The translations under genes were made by a program, and so were the position numbers. Below are positions 61,101 to 64,000 of a DNA stretch of 64,000 nucleotides, piece after piece. Each line of letters begins with the position of its first letter. Within the stretch, counting starts at the first letter, position 1. Origin of the DNA: Erythrocercus mccallii (lineage: Eukaryota; Chordata; Aves; Passeriformes; Dicruridae); assembly GCA_013397435.1 (NCBI GenBank), contig VZRG01001555.1, positions 62,001-126,000 of the forward strand. Direction: 5' to 3'. The notes beneath the pieces were generated by a model. The model was not told the DNA's origin, searched no databases, and was given only the letters and a program-made list of their open reading frames with translations.

Positions 61101-63214
61101 AACTCTTTCTTGGCTGGGATTCTTAATAACAGAATTCTTCATGTGTTGATAATGAGCTGTATGTATGTTACACTGGACTACACAAATTGTGACTATTCTG
61201 GCTGTCCACATTAGTTAATTAAAAAAATTAATTTTCTCTAACTCTAGATCAGGGGATACAATAATCAGACCTTAAAGGATGAAAAAACTTGGGTACAGAT
61301 CTCCAGCTACAAGCACAGAAGAGAAATGACAACGAGCAGCTTTAATTACACACCAAGAAAAGGTAAAACATTCATTTCCAATGCTGGCCATCTAGGGAAA
61401 TCCAACTCAAAAATTCAGGTCACAAAACTGAAAAAAATGTGCTCTTTTCAGTATTAATGCTTGATAATGATAGAAATTTTGTCTTACATACTGTATTTTA
61501 GATTCCATGGGGTAGTGCAATTTGCAGGTGTTTAAAAAGGTTTGTTACCTGCCTATGCTCAGAAGTCTGAAATAGTGATCACATCAATTGATTAGCAATG
61601 ATCCAAACTACTGAAAATTAAGACCCCAATCAAGTGATATACATTTAAAACTAGAATTTTAAAGTCAGTACCTGAAGGGTTGTGACATTGACCTGGTGTG
61701 CAGTTTCACATCTTGCAGCCTAAAGACACAAAAGCAGCAATCTTTATCCAAGGATAAAAAACCTCTCCCCTCTGCCAAATATCCTATCTGTGTGTCTCAG
61801 GTTGGCTTAAAATATAAAAATAAGAGATTTATTGACAATCAGTGTTTTAATTTACAGTTAGAGAACAGAGAGTTACTTCAGGTTTAATTTCAAAGTTCAC
61901 ATTTTTACTGGTCCTGAAAAATTCTAAATTTCTATAAGGAGTACAGAAAAGTAATTACAGAAAGACAACTAAGATGAAAAATATTTTGTTCAAGACATAA
62001 GTTATAAAATACTAGATGTAAATTTGAAAAATTTGGAGTATTTTTTCATTATCTTTTACTGCTACACAGTAGGAGGCATCCCTAAACAGGGAGACAGAAG
62101 GCAAAAAATGAGAGAAGAAAAAGATTAACAAACCAAATCTGCAACTAATAGATACATACCTGGGGAAGTTTCCACCACAGAAGGTGGTACAAGTAGTACC
62201 ACTGCCTTAAACAAGATCATGTACTTGCCACACAGATCTGATAGCATGGACTGAATTTAAAACTGCAAATTACCTCAGACTGGTATAATTACCTCAGAGC
62301 TCCAGCTGGAAGGGAAAAGGGCTGTCTCCGACTTTTTAAGGCATTCAGCTTATCTCCCTGCGTCATCCCATTCTGCACTTCCACATCTTTGTCTTCAGAA
62401 TCATTCTAGGAAACAAAAGTATGCAAGCAAGGGAATCTATCAAATCCTAGGAGCAGTGCAGTTTCAAAGCACTGAGCATCTCCTTCAAAGATCAGAATCC
62501 AGAAGGCTGATCTACTGTTTCCTGCAGACATGGCATTACCCTGTGCACAGCTCTGCTACATTAAGTGTGCCTCTGTACAAACACACTCACATAGGGCTTC
62601 AACAGAATCTGACCTCAAAGTCAGTTCACAATGCTAAAGCCTAATGTCATCATTTATTTACTTCAAGGAACTCTGTTGGACATTTATAACATTTATACAC
62701 ACCTGCATTATTAGTTAAAAGCTTGGAGTAAGCAAATTTTTTGTCTCCTGCAGGAAAGCTGACTTTTTGTTTTCCTTTTTTCTCAAGAGAACAACTGAAA
62801 ATCCTGAGAGAATGATTTGAAATAATGCAAACCTTTTGAAACTTGAAAAATTACCTGTAACAGTTTTAAATATTATTTGATCTTTTTTATTTTTTAAGTG
62901 GAGATTTGTTCTAATTATGACCTATAAAAAGTTAATCTGAGAAAAATCAATCTAATACTGATATAAGCCGAAAAAAAGCCAAAAATCTAGGAGTTATCTA
63001 TAGCTAGTTATTAAAATCTCAGCTTGAGTCTGTGAAATTTTTCCTAAGAACACTTACCTCCTTGCATTGATCCAAGTCTTGTGCTTTATTCAGACTATCT
63101 CTGATGGAAATGTCATTCAAGCCACAAAGAACTCTGTTAATGTTTCCATCAACTCCTCGCTGTTTCTGCTTTGATTGGATGAGATCTCCCTCCAGCCATA
63201 ACTTTGCTTGCTTC
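52135..63214 (-). CDS. CDC14A: CDC14A dual-specificity phosphatase, C-terminal part (six 3' coding exons in window)
   Basis: CDC14A is a proline-directed Ser/Thr (dual-specificity) phosphatase linked to centrosomes, cilia, hearing and cell-cycle control. Only the regulatory C-terminal tail is here; the catalytic exons are beyond the right edge. The exons are 63,214-63,058, 62,405-62,293, 61,719-61,672, 60,665-60,537, 59,632-59,314 and 52,164-52,135, with phases that chain without a break (2/0, 0/2, 2/2, 2/2, 2/0, 0/stop). Diagnostic matches to human: KQAKLW, NGMTQGDKL, MSQPFR, SINSRLASSLGNL, and the final SLQSEYVQY (human SLQSEYVHY). The tail is serine/asparagine-rich and likely disordered. 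All six have consensus GT/AG borders. Confidence 0.95.
59314..59632 (-). CDS. CDC14A: CDC14A exon: Ser/Asn-rich tail
   Basis: The exon is 319 bp. The acceptor (TTTTCCATTCAG) joins in phase 2 to give Lys-Ser-Ile-Ser-Ile-Asn-Ser-Arg. It ends SIP before a consensus GTAAGT donor. Matches to human include SINSRLASSLGNL, LNGS and YELNNNLYNRNSS. If the donor is not used the frame continues for 31 codons (ending with a short lysine run from a T homopolymer) to a stop at 59,218, an alternative C-terminus. The segment is low-complexity and probably disordered. Confidence 0.93.
60537..60665 (-). CDS. CDC14A: CDC14A exon: SPSA/RLSMSSGS block
   Basis: The exon is 129 bp, phase 2 to phase 2, between TATTCTTTTTAG and a GTTTTT donor. 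It encodes LNTSGSTEGSISPLKASRV, then TSPSAERISRLSMSSGSNLK. It matches human LSSSLQGSAVTLKTSK and LSPSATAKRINRTSLSSGA. An alternative AG 14 bases further in would break phase with the upstream exon, so the outer acceptor is preferred. Confidence 0.9.
61672..61719 (-). CDS. CDC14A: CDC14A 48-bp exon
   Basis: The exon has acceptor TGTGTCTTTAG, donor GTACTG, and phase 2 to phase 2. It encodes LQDVKLHTRSMSQPF, plus split arginine codons at both ends. It aligns with human SDDTKGHPRAVSQPF at the same place between CAFR and RLSSS. Its length is a multiple of three with equal phases, so it can be skipped without a frameshift. Confidence 0.88.
62293..62405 (-). CDS. CDC14A: CDC14A exon: NGMTQGDKL block
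   Basis: The exon is 113 bp, with acceptor TTTGTTTCCTAG, phase 0 in and phase 2 out, and donor GTAATT. It encodes NDSEDKDVEVQNGMTQGDK followed by LNALKSRRQPFSLPAGAL, closely matching human [26 protein letters not shown]. An acidic stretch passes into a basic one. Confidence 0.95.
63058..63214 (-). CDS. CDC14A: CDC14A exon following the catalytic domain
   Basis: The exon is 157 bp, acceptor CCTAAAG, phase 2 in and phase 0 out, donor GTAAGT. It encodes KQAKLWLEGDLIQSKQKQ, then NINRVLCGLNDISIRDSL and a KAQDLDQCKE end. It matches the human segment KQASLWVQGD ... INKILSGLDDMSIGGNL that directly follows the phosphatase domain. The acceptor has a poor pyrimidine tract, but homology and phase support it. 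Confidence 0.93.
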
Positions 63215-64000
63215 CTTTAGGATACAAAACCAAAGCCATTCAGATCAACAAATTTGCATACAAATAAAAAAAATATGGAAACATGCCATGCTTACAGATT
63301 GCCAACATTTGAATCTTCTGTACATCTTTATCTCAAAAAGAATTTACATGTCTATCATGAAAAATTTTAAAACCTCAATACTTAAAAACAAGAACAAAAC
63401 CCCTCACTTTATCAAATATTTCTGGGTAAAGAGGTTAACTAAACAGGAATTTGTAATCATATTTTAAAGGCTCTTAAAACACAACTTAAAAAATAATATA
63501 AAGCAGTGCTTTTATATACATAATGTGTAGCATAACTGATGATATGGAACTTTGCAACTTAGTAGCATGAGTTTTCTGGATACAGATATTTTGCAGTGAA
63601 ACTACAGCTGACTTGTGCAGTGCAAATGAATGCAGTCAGGTGAAGTTCACCAGGACTCAAATATGGACTTTTAGAAACTGAACAGGTGGTAGAATAATAA
63701 CAATTTCTTTGCTACAATGTGCATGGGCAGAGCAGACTTCTTCTATGAGGCTGCATTATTCCTGGATAAGGAAGTTTGCTGCGTAGGTACCAGTCATGCT
63801 AGTTCCATCCAAGAACTGAGACCCTATTACATACTACTGAAACAACATTAAATACCTACACTGAACAGAGAAGAAAAAATATGAGGAATTAAATCAGAAT
63901 ACACTTTCACTGGAAACTTTTATTATGGCAAACCTTCAGAGCTAAGGGATCTGGGCTAACTGCCTAAGCTTGCTCAATAATAAATGCAAAAGGTAAGAAC
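63215..64000 (-). other. CDC14A: CDC14A intron (continues past the window)
   Basis: AT-rich sequence with no recognised exon. The next upstream exon, which should encode the end of the catalytic domain, is not in the window. Confidence 0.75.

Noticed and set aside
1..64000. CRISPR arrays, bacterial operons, tRNA or rRNA genes, endogenous viral genes
   Set aside because: None seen. The sequence is vertebrate, and the repeats present are microsatellites, local duplications and CR1.

Overview
This is vertebrate nuclear DNA, almost certainly from a bird. Two degenerate CR1-type LINE fragments of the kind common in bird genomes are present. All three protein genes are split or single-copy animal genes on the minus strand in the order CDC14A - GPR88 - VCAM1, which matches the conserved block on human chromosome 1p21. 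The window is mostly AT-rich non-coding DNA, with one GC-rich island at GPR88 that holds an assembly gap (Ns 46,259-46,395).

Layout. 1-3.5 kb: no gene recognised. About 3.5-10.9 kb: VCAM1, complete, minus strand. It has a promoter with TATA box and tandem kappa-B sites, a signal-peptide exon, seven Ig exons all joined in phase 1, and a transmembrane/tail exon. 11.6-12.4 kb and 27.15-28.78 kb: two truncated plus-strand CR1 copies. 12.4-44.6 kb: a gene-free interval with microsatellites and short tandem duplications. 46.23-47.34 kb: GPR88, an orphan class A receptor whose C-terminal tail runs into the gap. 52.1-63.2 kb: the 3' six coding exons of CDC14A, including a 48-bp exon and a 30-bp terminal coding segment about 7.1 kb beyond the previous exon. 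The catalytic exons of CDC14A lie beyond the right edge.

The three genes do not form a pathway. VCAM1 is an endothelial adhesion receptor for alpha-4 integrins, GPR88 is a striatum-enriched receptor, and CDC14A is a dual-specificity phosphatase. They are neighbours by conserved synteny.

The most unusual signal is in VCAM1. A TAA microsatellite flanked by a short duplication lies inside the Ig3 exon. Splicing at the ancestral acceptor would give a 403-bp frame-shifting exon. An AG at the far side of the repeat gives a 273-bp exon that restores the frame. The two membrane-proximal Ig exons are also degenerate (a lost disulfide cysteine in one, a shortened core and no clear donor in the other). 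I found no evidence of a wholly new system; most of the window is ordinary bird intergenic and intronic sequence.
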